A stretch of DNA of 64,000 nt from Caballeronia novacaledonica (GTDB lineage: Bacteria; Pseudomonadota; Gammaproteobacteria; Burkholderiales; Burkholderiaceae), in assembly GCF_900258035.1 (NCBI RefSeq), contig NZ_OGTP01000003.1:310001-374000 (forward strand), in the 5' to 3' direction. Each line of letters begins with the position of its first letter. Position 1 is the first letter of the stretch. Under the pieces are notes generated by a model. It had not been told where the DNA came from and searched no databases. It was given only the letters and a program-made list of their open reading frames with translations. A program made the position numbers and the translations under genes. Positions 36,628-46,255 of the stretch are shown here, piece by piece.

Positions 36628-37773
36628 ATGAACACCAAGCTTCACAAACTGTTGCCGATCAGCGCCGCAGCCGTGCTGTTCGCTACGTTGGCAACGTCCG
36701 CAGCAGCCGACCAGGTCGTCAAGATCGGTCACGTCGCTCCGCTGACCGGCGGCATTGCTCACCTGGGCAAGGATAACGAAAACGGCGCGCGGCTCGCAGT
36801 CGAAGAGATCAACGCCAAGGGCCTGACGATCAACGGCCAGAAGGTCACGCTCGAACTCGACGCGCAAGACGATGCAGCCGACCCGCGCACCGCGACGCAA
36901 GTCGCGCAGAAGCTGGTCGACGACAAGGTCGTTGGCGTCGTCGGTCACCTGAACTCCGGTACGTCCATCCCGGCTTCGAAGATTTATAGCGACGCGGGCA
37001 TCGTGCAGATTTCCCCGTCGGCGACGAACCCGACCTACACGCAGCAAGGCTTCAAGACGACGTACCGCGTCGTCGCGACCGATGCGCAGCAAGGCCCGGC
37101 GCTCGCCAACTACGCGGCGAAGCAACTGAAGGTGAAGAGCGTCGCCGTCGTCGACGACTCGACCGCTTACGGCCAGGGCCTCGCGAACGAGTTCGAAAAG
37201 ACCGCCAAGTCGCTCGGCCTGAAAGTGATCTCGCACGACGCGACCAACGACAAGGCCGTCGATTTCCGCGCGATTCTGACGAAGATCAAGGGTGAGAACC
37301 CCGACGCCGTGATGTACGGCGGCATGGACGCAACCGGCGGCCCGTTCGCCAAGCAAGCCAAGCAGCTCGGCCTGCGCGCGAAGGTTCTGGCGGGCGACGG
37401 CGTCTGCACGGAAAAGCTGTCGGATCTGGCCGGCGACGCGACCGACAACGTCGTGTGCTCGGAAGCGGGCATGGCGCTCGAGAAGATGGACGGCGGCAAG
37501 GCGTTCGCGGACAAGTTCCAGAAGCGCTTCGGCCAGCCGATCCAGATCTACGCGCCGTTCACGTATGACGCGGTGTACATCATCGTCGACGCGATGAAGC
37601 GCGCCAACTCGACCGATCCGGCGAAGATCGTCGCCGCGATGCCGAACACGGACTACAAGGGCGTGATCGGCGAGACGACCTTCGATTCGAAGGGCGATCT
37701 GAAGCACGGCGTGATCTCGCTGTACAACTACAAGGGCGGCAAGAAGACGCTGCTCGACGTCGTGAAGATGTAA
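36628..37773 (+). CDS. Branched-chain amino acid ABC transporter periplasmic binding protein (LivK-like)
   Basis: Periplasmic ligand-binding protein of the Leu/Ile/Val type. The 381-residue precursor has a signal peptide (MNTKLHKLLPISAAAVLFATLATSAAADQ, cleavage after ASAAA-like site). The mature start VVKIGHVAPLTGGIAHLGKDNENG and the motif VVGHLNSGTSIPAS match LivJ/LivK. No permease or ATPase genes lie next to it, so it must pair with a transporter encoded elsewhere. Start at 36628 (SD-like TGGAGA) excludes a non-secreted extension. Confidence 0.92.
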   Translation: MNTKLHKLLPISAAAVLFATLATSAAADQVVKIGHVAPLTGGIAHLGKDNENGARLAVEEINAKGLTINGQKVTLELDAQDDAADPRTATQVAQKLVDDKVVGVVGHLNSGTSIPASKIYSDAGIVQISPSATNPTYTQQGFKTTYRVVATDAQQGPALANYAAKQLKVKSVAVVDDSTAYGQGLANEFEKTAKSLGLKVISHDATNDKAVDFRAILTKIKGENPDAVMYGGMDATGGPFAKQAKQLGLRAKVLAGDGVCTEKLSDLAGDATDNVVCSEAGMALEKMDGGKAFADKFQKRFGQPIQIYAPFTYDAVYIIVDAMKRANSTDPAKIVAAMPNTDYKGVIGETTFDSKGDLKHGVISLYNYKGGKKTLLDVVKM

Positions 37774-37797
37774 TCGACGCGGGACTTCGGTCTCGAA

Positions 37798-37828
37798 AAG
37801 CGCGCGGAGCCGAAAGGCCCGCGCGCTT
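37798..37828 (+). terminator. Terminator between the livK-like gene and the convergent MFS gene
   Basis: Perfect 10-bp stem AAGCGCGCGG/CCGCGCGCTT with an 11-base loop, followed by TTATATTTT. Confidence 0.7.
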
Positions 37829-39051
37829 TATATTTTCCAGCGCTTCAGAATGCGCGGCCCGATGACCGTGATGATCAGACAGCACGCCGCGACGACGCAC
37901 AGCCCGATGGGCAGCGTGCTGATCTGCGCGACGCCGCCGATCAGCACCGGCCCGAGCAGCAAGCCGAAATACGCGAGGCCCGCGACCTGCGCGAGTCCTT
38001 CGGCGGCTGTGACGCCTTCGACGCGCGCCGCCGCCGCGAACAGCACCGGCATCATGTTCGCGAGGCCGAGGCCCATCAGCGTGAAGCCGGTCATCGTGAC
38101 GACGGTGTTCGGCAGCACGAGCGCCATCACCATGCCGACGAACGCGAGTCCCGCGCTGCCGAAGATCAGTTGCGGCGCGCCGAAGCGCGCGCGCACCGCG
38201 TCGCCGCCGAAGCGTCCGGCCGCCATGCCACCGGAAAACGCGGCATAGGCGGCGCTCGACACCGACGGCGTGGCCTCGACCACATCGCGCATATAGACCG
38301 TCGCCCAGTCGTACATGGCGCCTTCCGCGATCAGCGCGATCAGTGCGAGGCCGCCGAGCGCCCACAGCGCGCCCGAGCGCCAGCGATTCGACGACGACGC
38401 CTTCGCGTGCTCGTCGTGATGAGGCACGTGCGGCAGCACGGCAGGCATCGAAACGAGCAGGACGACGAGGCTCACGCCCGACGCCAGCGCGAGATGCGCA
38501 GCCGGTGAAAGTCCGTGCGCGAGCAACGCGCCGCCCACCGCCGCGCCCGCCATCCCGCCGATGCTGAACATGCCGTGCAGCGACGACATGATCGGCCGGC
38601 TCAACGCCTGCTCGACCGCGCTCGCTTCGGCGTTCATCGCGACGTCGAGCGTCGCCATGCCGAAGCCGAAGATCGCGAGCACGATCAGCAGCAGCCAGTA
38701 CGTGGGCGTGATCAGAATCAGCGAGCCGCAGAGCATCATCGTGATGCCGCCCGCCAGACAGGCCGTGCGCGTGCCGGCGCGCGCGATCCACGGTCCGGCC
38801 GTGAGCATCGCGAAGATCGAGCCGCCCGCGACGGCGAGCAGCGCGAACGAGAGCATGCCGGGGCTGAGCGCGAACTTGTCGCGCACGGTCGGCACGTGCA
38901 CGCCCCACGACGCGTACATCATGCCGGCGATGAAGAAGACGGCCATCGTCGCGTAGCGCGCACGGACGCGCGTGGCGTGCGGAAGGCTGCGATGCAGCGC
39001 GAGCGTCGGATTGGATTCGCAGGCGGCGGAGGCGGTAGTCGAGTCGGACAC
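37828..39051 (-). CDS. Major facilitator superfamily transporter
   Basis: Inner-membrane transporter of about 407 residues with 12 hydrophobic segments (first: ARYATMAVFFIAGMMYASWG). Motifs such as FGFGMATLDVAMNAEASAVE and SLHGMFSIGGMAGA are typical of the YbjJ-like branch. No ATG fits the family N-terminus; GTG at 39051 or TTG at 39081 are both possible. Substrate unknown. Confidence 0.82.
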   Translation of the reverse strand: MSDSTTASAACESNPTLALHRSLPHATRVRARYATMAVFFIAGMMYASWGVHVPTVRDKFALSPGMLSFALLAVAGGSIFAMLTAGPWIARAGTRTACLAGGITMMLCGSLILITPTYWLLLIVLAIFGFGMATLDVAMNAEASAVEQALSRPIMSSLHGMFSIGGMAGAAVGGALLAHGLSPAAHLALASGVSLVVLLVSMPAVLPHVPHHDEHAKASSSNRWRSGALWALGGLALIALIAEGAMYDWATVYMRDVVEATPSVSSAAYAAFSGGMAAGRFGGDAVRARFGAPQLIFGSAGLAFVGMVMALVLPNTVVTMTGFTLMGLGLANMMPVLFAAAARVEGVTAAEGLAQVAGLAYFGLLLGPVLIGGVAQISTLPIGLCVVAACCLIITVIGPRILKRWKI

Positions 39052-39218
39052 GAGAGAAGTCGTTTTGAGGATTGCGCGCAAAGCTTGCGCGAGACGGGAG
39101 TGCGACCGGACATGATGCCATCGGACGCGAAGGCTTTCGATTCTATCGAACGGCCAGGCGACACGCTCGCATGCGCTGCATTACCATCGTCCGACGATCG
39201 ACAACGTACGAAACCCGG

Positions 39219-39661
39219 ATGAACATTCCGTCGCAAGCGCCGCTTCATTTGCTGCATCGCGTAGCGGAAGGCGGCTCGCGCGGCGATACCTGCGTTATCA
39301 CCCGGATACGGCGCGTAATCTGCAACTCGGCGATTTCGTATTCTGGGTGATGTCGGTGGAACGCATGCGGTATATCGGCGGATTCGGCGCGATGGGATGG
39401 CTCTCCGGCGATGAACTCGATTCGCTGCCGCCAGTAAGCGCGGCCGATGAATCGATGCTCTACGAATATTGCGATGCGGCTGCGCTCAGGCAGCCGAATC
39501 TGCGCTTATTGGGGGTGGACCGGTACGGCTGCGATTTGCTGCTTACCAGCACAGATACGCGCAATCGTTTTACATTCGATTACCCAAAACTGACGAAGGG
39601 GGATTTGAAAGCCGCACTTATCGATTGTTTTGAGCGTCAAGGGGACATTTCAGGGCGATAA
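39219..39661 (+). pseudogene. Remnant of a HugZ/pyridoxamine-phosphate-oxidase-like haem utilisation gene
   Basis: ATG 39219 gives MNIPSQAPLHLLHRVAEG, which looks like the start of the HugZ/PPOX-like family, but this frame stops at about 39350. The C-terminal part of the same family is in another frame: RRYLRYHPDTARNLQLGDF, then WVMSVERMRYIGGFGAMGWL, ending at 39661 with GVDRYGCDLLL and FDYPKL. The central flavin-binding half is missing. So an internal deletion with a frame change has left head and tail. An independent short protein of 104 residues from 39347 cannot be excluded. Confidence 0.6.
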
Positions 39662-40021
39662 ATCCGAATTGTTGCGGCCCGACTTCGCGGCTCATCGAGC
39701 CGGATCGCTCAATAAATCGCGGCAAGTTGCCATCCCATGAAACTTTCTGACGGGCGCTATTGCCGTTGTTTTCATCCGATGCCATCACCCGGCCGCCGTG
39801 TCAATGAACGGTGTGTTTCTACGCCGGATCAACAAGTGCCCCAAACTTCGGAATTTTCGGCAAATGTTACGAAGAAAGTTGCTAAACTTTTTATTAAGTG
39901 GCAATTCGCACATGCCGCGATAATAGGAACTGTGTTAATCTGCGTCCCAATCCGAGGTTATACTCATAACTGAAAGCGAGCGCACCGATTCGCAAGTCAG
40001 CAAACCACTTAGGGAAATGCC
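39662..40021. other. AT-rich region upstream of the H-NS gene
   Basis: About 360 bases with no credible gene. The part from 39840 to 39980 is clearly richer in A and T than its surroundings, as expected for the promoter of an autoregulated H-NS-family gene. Confidence 0.35.
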
Positions 40022-40324
40022 ATGCCGTCATACAAGGAACTGCTCGCTCAGCGCGAGTCACTCGAACGTCAGATTGAAGAAGCGAAGTCGCGCGAATACG
40101 CCGAAGTACTTAATGAGATCAAGCAGAAAATGGCGGATTATGGGATCACGCTTCAGGAACTGGCTGGCGGCCGCGGCGCAAAGAGCGCGAAGGCCGCGCG
40201 CAGCCGGTCTGGCGTTGCGCCGAAATATCGCGACCCGGAAAGCGGCAGCACTTGGTCGGGCCGCGGCAAGCCGCCGAAGTGGATCGCTGGGCAAGACCGG
40301 GATAGCTTCCTGATCGGCAAGTAA
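40022..40324 (+). CDS. H-NS histone family protein
   Basis: Nucleoid protein of the Bv3F/BpH3 type common in Burkholderia. The 100-residue protein has an N-terminal coiled coil (about 5-45, ESLERQIEEAKSREYAEVLNEI). The C-terminal DNA-binding domain shows APKYRDPESGSTWSGRGKPPKWI (conserved W-GRG-PPKW core). Expected to silence AT-rich DNA. The AT-rich tract just upstream may be its own target. A terminator follows at 40343-40377. Confidence 0.92.
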   Translation: MPSYKELLAQRESLERQIEEAKSREYAEVLNEIKQKMADYGITLQELAGGRGAKSAKAARSRSGVAPKYRDPESGSTWSGRGKPPKWIAGQDRDSFLIGK

Positions 40325-40342
40325 GTTCTGAGTTGAACATGC

Positions 40343-40377
40343 AAAAAAGGCCGCGTTGCAATACGCGGCCTTTTTAT
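40343..40377 (+). terminator. Terminator after the H-NS gene
   Basis: Perfect 11-bp stem AAAGGCCGCGT/ACGCGGCCTTT with a 6-base loop and flanking A and T runs. Confidence 0.85.
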
Positions 40378-40478
40378 TTCGTGCCCGATAAAACGGCGAC
40401 GCCGTTGCTCACGGCCTCGAAAGCGCCGCGACGCGCCGGCTGCTAGCATTCAAGCGTGAAGGGCCCGAGATAAATTAC

Positions 40479-41669
40479 ATGACGCTTTCAGCGACGCACG
40501 CCGCGGAAAAACACGACGTTGCCCGAAGGACCACGTGGACAAGCATCGCGCTAAATAGCGGGCTTACCACGGCGCAACTCGTCGTAGGTTTTCTGGCGCA
40601 TTCCCAGGCGCTGATTGCGGACGGCGTTCATTCGCTTGCGGACATCGTGTCCGATTTTATCGTGCTGATCGCGAACAAGCACGCAGGCGCCGCGCCGGAC
40701 GTCGATCATAACTACGGCCATAACCGTTATGAAACGGTGGCGTCATTATTCCTCGGCGGATTACTGGTTGCCGTCGGTGTCGGAATGTTGTGGCGCGCCG
40801 GGACGCGTATTGTCAACCTTCAGGATATTCCGCCGGTAAAGGCCGCCGCGCTCGCGGTCGCGATTATCGTGCTCGTCTCCAAGGAAGCGCTTTTCCGCTA
40901 TATGCTGCGCGCGGCGGAACGAGTGCGCTCCGCGATGCTCGTCGCAAATGCGTGGCACGCACGCTCGGATGCCGCTTCTTCACTGGTCGTCGCGCTCGGT
41001 ATTATCGGCAGTTTGGCAGGGTTTCGGATTTTGGACCCGATCGCCGCTGCGCTCGTCGGTTTCCTGGTCGGTAAAATGGGATGGACGTTCGCGTGGGACG
41101 CATTACAAGATCTTTCTGATCGCGCACTCGATAAATCGACCACCGACGATTTGCGCACCATTTTGCTGGCCACGCCCGGCGTGCGCGAAGTCCACGATTT
41201 CCGCACGCGCAAAATGGGCGATCTCGCAATCGTCGATGCGCACATTCTCGTCGATCCGCTGATTTCGGTTTCGGAAGGGCATTACATCGCCGAATCGGCG
41301 CGCGCGAACATGCTGGCCGATACGCGGGTCATCGACGCGCTCATTCACGTCGATCCCGAACTCGATGAACTGAATCCGCTGCCGGGCAATTTCCCGCTGC
41401 GCTCAACCGTCAGCGACGCCGTGCGCGCGGCGTTCGCGCAGGAGGGTTTGGCGGTCGAGACGTTGAATCTGCATTATCTGAGCAGCGGCTTCAATGTCGA
41501 TGTCACGCTGCCCGCGACAGGCGCGGCGGATGCGGCCGCGAAGCTGAAGTCGATCGATTTCGACGCGCTCAGGCGCAAGATCGGGGCGCGCGAAATTCAT
41601 GTCGCGCAGGCGCTCGATCTCGCGCGTGCGTCGTCGGCGACGAAACGCGCGATCGATACGCCACGCTGA
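40479..41669 (+). CDS. Cation diffusion facilitator family exporter
   Basis: Proton-driven efflux of divalent metals (Zn, Fe, Mn or Co). The 396-residue protein has six membrane helices with the two metal-site motifs HSLADIVSD (TM2) and HARSDAASS (TM5). The cytoplasmic ZT_dimer domain follows. An extra C-terminal domain of about 90 residues (from LNPLPGNFPLRS) makes it longer than the usual 300. Metal specificity is not evident. Confidence 0.9.
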   Translation: MTLSATHAAEKHDVARRTTWTSIALNSGLTTAQLVVGFLAHSQALIADGVHSLADIVSDFIVLIANKHAGAAPDVDHNYGHNRYETVASLFLGGLLVAVGVGMLWRAGTRIVNLQDIPPVKAAALAVAIIVLVSKEALFRYMLRAAERVRSAMLVANAWHARSDAASSLVVALGIIGSLAGFRILDPIAAALVGFLVGKMGWTFAWDALQDLSDRALDKSTTDDLRTILLATPGVREVHDFRTRKMGDLAIVDAHILVDPLISVSEGHYIAESARANMLADTRVIDALIHVDPELDELNPLPGNFPLRSTVSDAVRAAFAQEGLAVETLNLHYLSSGFNVDVTLPATGAADAAAKLKSIDFDALRRKIGAREIHVAQALDLARASSATKRAIDTPR

Positions 41670-41676
41670 ACGCCGC

Positions 41677-42135
41677 TCAGAGCGGCAATTGCGTGTCGAA
41701 CTTGATTTCGCGAAGCACGACGCTCGTTCGCACCTGCGCGACGGCGGGAATCTTGAAGATGCGATCGTGCAGGAACGAGTCGTACGCCTTGATATCGGGC
41801 GCGACGATCTTGAGGATGTAATCGGATTCGCCGGTCGTGCTGTAGCACTCGGTCACTTCCGGGCAGGTGGCGATTTCGCGCTCGAACTGCTCGACGCCGC
41901 CTTCGGTGTGACGTGTCAAATGGATATGCGCGAGCGCGCAGACGTGGAGGCCGAGCTTCTCGCGGTCGAGCAGCGCCGTGTAGCGCTGAATGACGCCCGA
42001 CTGCTCCATGTCCTTGATGCGGCGCCAGCATGGCGTGCTCGACAAGCCGACCTGGTCGGAAATTTCCTGAACGGAGCGCCGCGCGTCGAGCTGCAGAAGA
42101 CGCAGGATTTTTTGTGAGAATGTATCGAGAGTCAA
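41677..42135 (-). CDS. Lrp/AsnC family transcriptional regulator
   Basis: Amino-acid-responsive DNA-binding protein. The 152-residue protein starts LTLDTFSQKILRLLQLDAR, has the AsnC-type winged helix (VQEISDQVGLSSTPCWRRIKDME) and the RAM ligand-binding domain (CPEVTECYSTTGESDYILKI). No ATG is in place; TTG at 42135 is preceded by GGAGG five bases upstream, so it is the likely start. It is convergent with the CDF gene (seven bases between stops). Confidence 0.88.
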   Translation of the reverse strand: MTLDTFSQKILRLLQLDARRSVQEISDQVGLSSTPCWRRIKDMEQSGVIQRYTALLDREKLGLHVCALAHIHLTRHTEGGVEQFEREIATCPEVTECYSTTGESDYILKIVAPDIKAYDSFLHDRIFKIPAVAQVRTSVVLREIKFDTQLPL

Positions 42136-42229
42136 CTGCGCCTCCGTTCGGTCGCGATTGACGCTAATAGTAGAGGCGCCAGAAAGGAAACGCAATGCAA
42201 CGCGCCCGCACTGAGGGAGATTCCCTAAC

Positions 42230-42865
42230 TCACTGGCTTGACTGCGCGGTTTTACCTTCGGCGTCGTCGCTGGATTCGGCAGATGCCCGCGCCAGCGCCG
42301 CCTGCGACGTCCGCAGTTCCGCGAGCATGTTGCAAAAGAGCGCGCCTTGCTCAATGGCATCGTCGAGCGCGACGTGCGTGTGCGGAAGCTCGTCGAACCA
42401 ATGTTTCGGCAGACGCGGCTTGATCGCTTTGCGGTACGGAAGGCCGGTCATCGCGAAGGCGAGCGTCTTGATATCGAGCGCGGACCACGAGAACGGGCAG
42501 CGCTCGGCGAAACGCATCATGTACCAGAACATATAGGTGAAGTCGAAGCCCGCCGGATACGCGACGAACACCGGCTTGCCCGGCAGCGCCTCCACCCATT
42601 CGACATAAGCCGGCAGCGCGATCTCCGGCTTTTGCAGATCCTTGCGGCACGCGGCCCACGCGTCGGGCTGCGTTTTCCACCAGGCGGCCTGAACCGGATG
42701 CGGCGCCGCGCCTTCCAACGTTTCGAGATTCGCGGAGAACGTGCCGATGAGCTGCTTGTCGGCCGTGAAGGCTGCCGAGGCGAAACTCAGCATCGAATGC
42801 GGGCCGGGAATCGGGCCATCGGCCTCGACGTCGGTGCTGACGTAGATTTCAGGAATCGCGTTCAC
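42230..42865 (-). CDS. DEDDh-type 3'-5' exonuclease family protein
   Basis: The 211-residue protein shows exonuclease motif I as STDVEADGP, and the C-terminal [11 protein letters not shown] (motif III H and D). This fits the RNase T/DnaQ-like fold; a motif II residue probably lies in the FDFTYMF region. No polymerase domain is attached. A tail rich in Ala and Ser (about 190-211) looks disordered. It overlaps the MBL-hydrolase stop by four bases (ATGA), so the two are coupled. Confidence 0.75.
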   Translation of the reverse strand: MNAIPEIYVSTDVEADGPIPGPHSMLSFASAAFTADKQLIGTFSANLETLEGAAPHPVQAAWWKTQPDAWAACRKDLQKPEIALPAYVEWVEALPGKPVFVAYPAGFDFTYMFWYMMRFAERCPFSWSALDIKTLAFAMTGLPYRKAIKPRLPKHWFDELPHTHVALDDAIEQGALFCNMLAELRTSQAALARASAESSDDAEGKTAQSSQ

Positions 42866-43506
42866 GCTGTCACTCCGTCGCGTACGAACGGGTTGGTGCG
42901 CCGCTCCTCGCCGAACGTCGACGCCGGGCCGTGACCGGGAACAAAAGTGACGTCGTCGCCGAGCGGCCAGAGCTTTTCGCGGATCGAGCGGATGAGTTCC
43001 GCGTGATTGCCGCGCGGAAAGTCCGTGCGGCCGATCGAACCGGCGAACAGCACGTCGCCGACGAACGCGAGCTCGTGCTCGCGGCTGAAGAACACGACGT
43101 GGCCCGGCGTGTGACCCGGACAGAAATAGACTTCCATCGACTCGTTGCCGAACTGCACGGTGTCGCCGTCGGCCAGCCAGCGTTCCGGCGTGAACGCCTC
43201 GGCGTTCGAGAACCCGAAGCGCTGCGTCTGCGCGGGCAGTTGATCGATCCAGAACGCGTCTTCCCGATGCGGTCCTTCTATTTGTATACCGTAATGGTCG
43301 GCGAGCGCTTTCGCGCCGCCGCAGTGATCGAGGTGACCATGCGTCAGAAGAATCTTTTCGACGGTCACGCGCTGCCGGTCCACTTCCGCAATGATGCGCT
43401 CGATATCGCCGCCCGGGTCCACGACGGCGGCGCGCCGGGTCGCCTCACAGATTGCGATGGAGCAGTTCTGCTGGAAGGGCGTCACGGGAACGAGAATGAC
43501 TTTCAT
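42862..43506 (-). CDS. MBL-fold metallo-hydrolase (glyoxalase II-like)
   Basis: The 214-residue protein starts [15 protein letters not shown], typical of the YcbL-type glyoxalase II branch. It has the metal motif [10 protein letters not shown], further ligands in CPGHTPGHV and [15 protein letters not shown], and the last histidine in VPGHGPAS. Expected to hydrolyse thioesters such as S-lactoylglutathione. ATG at 43506 is preferred to a frame start 66 bases upstream. First gene of a two-gene operon with the exonuclease. Confidence 0.9.
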   Translation of the reverse strand: MKVILVPVTPFQQNCSIAICEATRRAAVVDPGGDIERIIAEVDRQRVTVEKILLTHGHLDHCGGAKALADHYGIQIEGPHREDAFWIDQLPAQTQRFGFSNAEAFTPERWLADGDTVQFGNESMEVYFCPGHTPGHVVFFSREHELAFVGDVLFAGSIGRTDFPRGNHAELIRSIREKLWPLGDDVTFVPGHGPASTFGEERRTNPFVRDGVTA

Positions 43507-43694
43507 ATGACTGTCGCCGGTACGCGCGGGTCTGTAAAAACGTTCATTGTACCGGTGCCATAACGCGTGCAACGATGACGGTTCGAGCGCTGGAAAACCC
43601 TAAAATGTCGGCAATTCTTACGCTCATAGAGAAAATCAATGACGGAATGTTGGGTCGGGCGAGACGAACCGCTGTTTTTTTGTATAATGGCACT

Positions 43695-43755
43695 ACTTGT
43701 GCATGGATCTAACCATGCCGTCAAAAGGCGAAGGTCGAAACGCCAGTGCGTTTTT
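43695..43755 (+). ncRNA. Candidate short RNA with two hairpins
   Basis: TATAAT at 43683-43688 precedes a 61-base segment with hairpin GCATGG/CCATGC (43701-43706 and 43713-43718) and a small terminator-like hairpin AAACGC/GCGTTT (43738-43743 and 43748-43753) running into five T residues. No good -35 box is visible. It could be a small RNA or an attenuated leader for downstream rlpA. Weakly supported. Confidence 0.3.
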
Positions 43756-44168
43756 ACAATCGCTGTCAGTACGCTGTTCGGGGCCAAAAGCCTCGCAATT
43801 GCAACTCAAGCACCTCCAGTGGGTGCACACGTCTTGTCCGGCCAGACGCCGCGCGTCTGTCAGATGGCCTTTGCAGCCGTCACGCCGGATGGGGCCTACG
43901 CCGCCGTTCCTGCGCTTACATAAGGTTTTTCAGCGCACGAATGTGATGCCACGTTCGATGGCGGCTTGTGGGGTCTGGTCAGGCTGCCGGGGACAGGTTG
44001 CGCCAGACGTGAACAATAACCGGGCGTTTGCGGCACGAGTGCGCCGCATCCGAGCACAGTTCGCCGTTCGCTTGACCGAGCGGCGTTCTGCTTTGCACGG
44101 CAAAGCCTCGAGCAGCCATCGCGCGCCGACCAGCGCAGCGCGGCCGCTCCTTTATCGTAAACACGTCT
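43756..44168. other. Gene-free region before rlpA
   Basis: About 410 bases with open frames of poor quality only. No domain, repeat or clear promoter was recognised. It may be a long leader of rlpA. Confidence 0.3.
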
Positions 44169-44774
44169 ATGAATGCTCGATATATTCGACATGTCGGAAG
44201 CCTGCTGGCAGTGGGTGTGCTAGCCGGCTGCGCCGCGCCGGGTTCGGGCGATGTCGCAGCCAATCCTCAGAAGACAGACTCTCTGAGCACGAGCAGTGCC
44301 CGCTCGCCGGCGCCGCTCGCGTTCGATTCGCATCTCTCCGCTCTGCCGGCCGACAAATCCAGCCAGGCTCAGTCGCTTTCGAGCGCCGAGCCGATCACGA
44401 CCGGTCCCGACGCCGGCAACTTCGAACAGAAGGGCAAGGCGTCGTGGTACGGCCGCATGTTCCATGGCCGCAAGACCGCGAGCGGCGAGAAGTTCAACAT
44501 GAACGCGATGACCGCGGCGCACCGCACGTTGCCGCTCGCGTCGTGGGTGCGCGTGACGAACGAGTCCAACCACAAGACGGTGGTCGTGAAGATCAACGAC
44601 CGCGGTCCGTACGTGCGCGGGCGCGTGATCGACTTGTCGTACGCTGCCGCGGCGGTGCTCGGCATGCGCGGCGCCGGCACGCAGAAGGTGAAGATCGAAG
44701 GTCTCACGCAGCAGGAAGCGCGTGCGGCGCGCGAAGAGCAGGCGCAAGCGCTTGCCGACGACAGCGTGAACTGA
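44169..44774 (+). CDS. rlpA: Septal ring lytic transglycosylase/rare lipoprotein A family
   Basis: Outer-membrane lipoprotein of 201 residues. The signal peptide ends in the lipobox LAGC (C21 lipidated). After a low-complexity linker comes the double-psi beta-barrel domain: KASWYGRMFHGRKTASGEKFN, the catalytic-region D in KINDRGPYVRGRVIDLSYAAA. The C-terminal SPOR domain of longer RlpA proteins is absent, so septal targeting must differ. A terminator follows at 44800-44831. Confidence 0.9.
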   Translation: MNARYIRHVGSLLAVGVLAGCAAPGSGDVAANPQKTDSLSTSSARSPAPLAFDSHLSALPADKSSQAQSLSSAEPITTGPDAGNFEQKGKASWYGRMFHGRKTASGEKFNMNAMTAAHRTLPLASWVRVTNESNHKTVVVKINDRGPYVRGRVIDLSYAAAAVLGMRGAGTQKVKIEGLTQQEARAAREEQAQALADDSVN

Positions 44775-44799
44775 TCCGCTTCGCACTTCGCAAAACCCG

Positions 44800-44831
44800 A
44801 ACGGGCCGTCTCGCGACGGCCCGTTTTTTAT
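44800..44831 (+). terminator. Terminator after rlpA
   Basis: Perfect 11-bp stem AACGGGCCGTC/GACGGCCCGTT with a 4-base loop and a T run. It overlaps the stop codon of the convergent rsmI. Confidence 0.88.
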
Positions 44832-45748
44832 TCCGCTTCGCTTTCGCCGCGCTTCGCGAGCTTGAGCGCGCGCTCGTACAGCGCGTTGCGCGACGCGCCC
44901 GTCAAGGTCGCGGCGATGCGCGCCGCACTCTTCACCGACAACTCTTCCAGCAACGTCGAGAGCAGCGCATCGTGCGCGTCGTCGGCGTCCTGCGCTTCGG
45001 GCGCGCCTTCCACCACCAGAACGAATTCCCCGCGTTGACGATTCGCATCGGCTTCGAGCCACGTTGGCCCTTCGGCCAGGGTGCATCGATGCAGGCTCTC
45101 ATGTAACTTCGTCAGTTCGCGGGCGATCAGCAGTTGCCGCTCTGGGCCGAGCACCTCGCCGAGCGCGCGTACCGTTTCCACGATGCGATGCGGCGCTTCG
45201 TAGAACACCAGCGCCATCGGGTGATTCGCGAGCGTGCGCAGTTGCGTGGCGCGCTGCTTCGGCTTCGTCGGCAGGAAGCCGATGAACGAGAAGCCGCGCA
45301 CCCACGCGCCGGCAGCAGAGAGCGCCGTCGTGAGCGCGCTTGCGCCCGGCAGTGGAACGACGGGGAGGCACGCTTCACGCACGGCGTCGACGAGACGCGC
45401 GCCCGGATCGGAAATGCCGGGCGTGCCGGCGTCGGATACGCACGCGATGCGCTCGCCGTTCCGCAGATGCTCGATCACGCGCTCGGCGGCGCTGCGCTCG
45501 TTGTGCTCGTGAACGGCGATCGAGGGCTTCGAGATGCCGTAGCGCGCGAGCAGTTGCGCGGTGTTGCGCGTGTCTTCGGCGGCGATGCGATCCGCGAGTT
45601 GCAACACATGCAGCGCGCGCACGGTGATGTCGGCCGCGTTGCCGATCGGTGTCGCGACGACATAGAGCGCGCCCGTCGGATAGTTCTGCCCGGCGGCGAG
45701 TTCGGAGATCTGAAGCATGAGCGCGGGCGTCCAGGGAAAGGACGTCAT
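44828..45748 (-). CDS. rsmI: 16S rRNA (cytidine1402-2'-O)-methyltransferase
   Basis: SAM-dependent tetrapyrrole-methylase-fold enzyme that modifies C1402 in the decoding centre. The 306-residue protein has [52 protein letters not shown] and FYEAPHRI, all diagnostic of RsmI (YraL). Start at ATG 45748 (MTSFPWTP); the internal ATG at 45718 is an alternative. It is divergent from yraN; E. coli has lpoA between these two genes, missing here. Confidence 0.93.
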   Translation of the reverse strand: MTSFPWTPALMLQISELAAGQNYPTGALYVVATPIGNAADITVRALHVLQLADRIAAEDTRNTAQLLARYGISKPSIAVHEHNERSAAERVIEHLRNGERIACVSDAGTPGISDPGARLVDAVREACLPVVPLPGASALTTALSAAGAWVRGFSFIGFLPTKPKQRATQLRTLANHPMALVFYEAPHRIVETVRALGEVLGPERQLLIARELTKLHESLHRCTLAEGPTWLEADANRQRGEFVLVVEGAPEAQDADDAHDALLSTLLEELSVKSAARIAATLTGASRNALYERALKLAKRGESEAE

Positions 45749-45798
45749 TTTGCCACGCGCGACCCGCATGGCTCGCCGACAACTTTTATGGAGGAGCC

Positions 45799-46152
45799 TT
45801 GTCCAAAACGCTCGGCGATGTGTTCGAGACGCGCGCGCTGGAGTTCCTGCAGCGGCAACGCATGCGACTCGTCGCGCGCAATGTGGCTTGCCGGGGCGGC
45901 GAGATCGACCTCGTGATGCTCGATGAGCGCGACGCCCTCGTGTTCGTCGAAGTTCGGGCGCGCAAGAGCAGGCGTTATGCGAATGCCGCCGCGAGTGTCG
46001 ATGCGCGAAAGCGCGCGCGGCTCGTCCACGCCGCGCAGCATTTCCTCGCGACGTGGCGTGGCGCGTTGCCCGCATGCCGCTTCGATGTCGTCGCGTTCGA
46101 TGCGGGTCGCGTGCATTGGCTGCCCGATGCGTTTCGCGCCGACGAAGCATGA
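45799..46152 (+). CDS. UPF0102/YraN family putative endonuclease
   Basis: The 117-residue protein has the YraN core: [38 protein letters not shown], with the PD-(D/E)XK-like residues D and E-V-R (Lys replaced by Arg in EVR, as is usual in the family). The start is TTG at 45799, with GGAGGAG just upstream. Its role is unknown in most bacteria. It is followed by diaA and dolP, as in E. coli. Confidence 0.88.
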   Translation: MSKTLGDVFETRALEFLQRQRMRLVARNVACRGGEIDLVMLDERDALVFVEVRARKSRRYANAAASVDARKRARLVHAAQHFLATWRGALPACRFDVVAFDAGRVHWLPDAFRADEA

Positions 46153-46255
46153 GCGAGGTTCGTCGCATGATGCATGCGGTAAACTGCGCAACAACCGACG
46201 CTTCGAGCGTTCAAGCCACATACCGCCGCCATTCGCGGCCGATGATCGAGAGTCG

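Noticed and set aside
39737..39973. 78-residue frame before the H-NS gene
   Set aside because: Low-quality sequence without SD site or recognisable pattern; the region is AT-rich regulatory DNA.
43695..44168. 6S RNA or tmRNA in the gap before rlpA
   Set aside because: The sequence lacks the conserved central bubble of 6S RNA and the tRNA-like ends of tmRNA.
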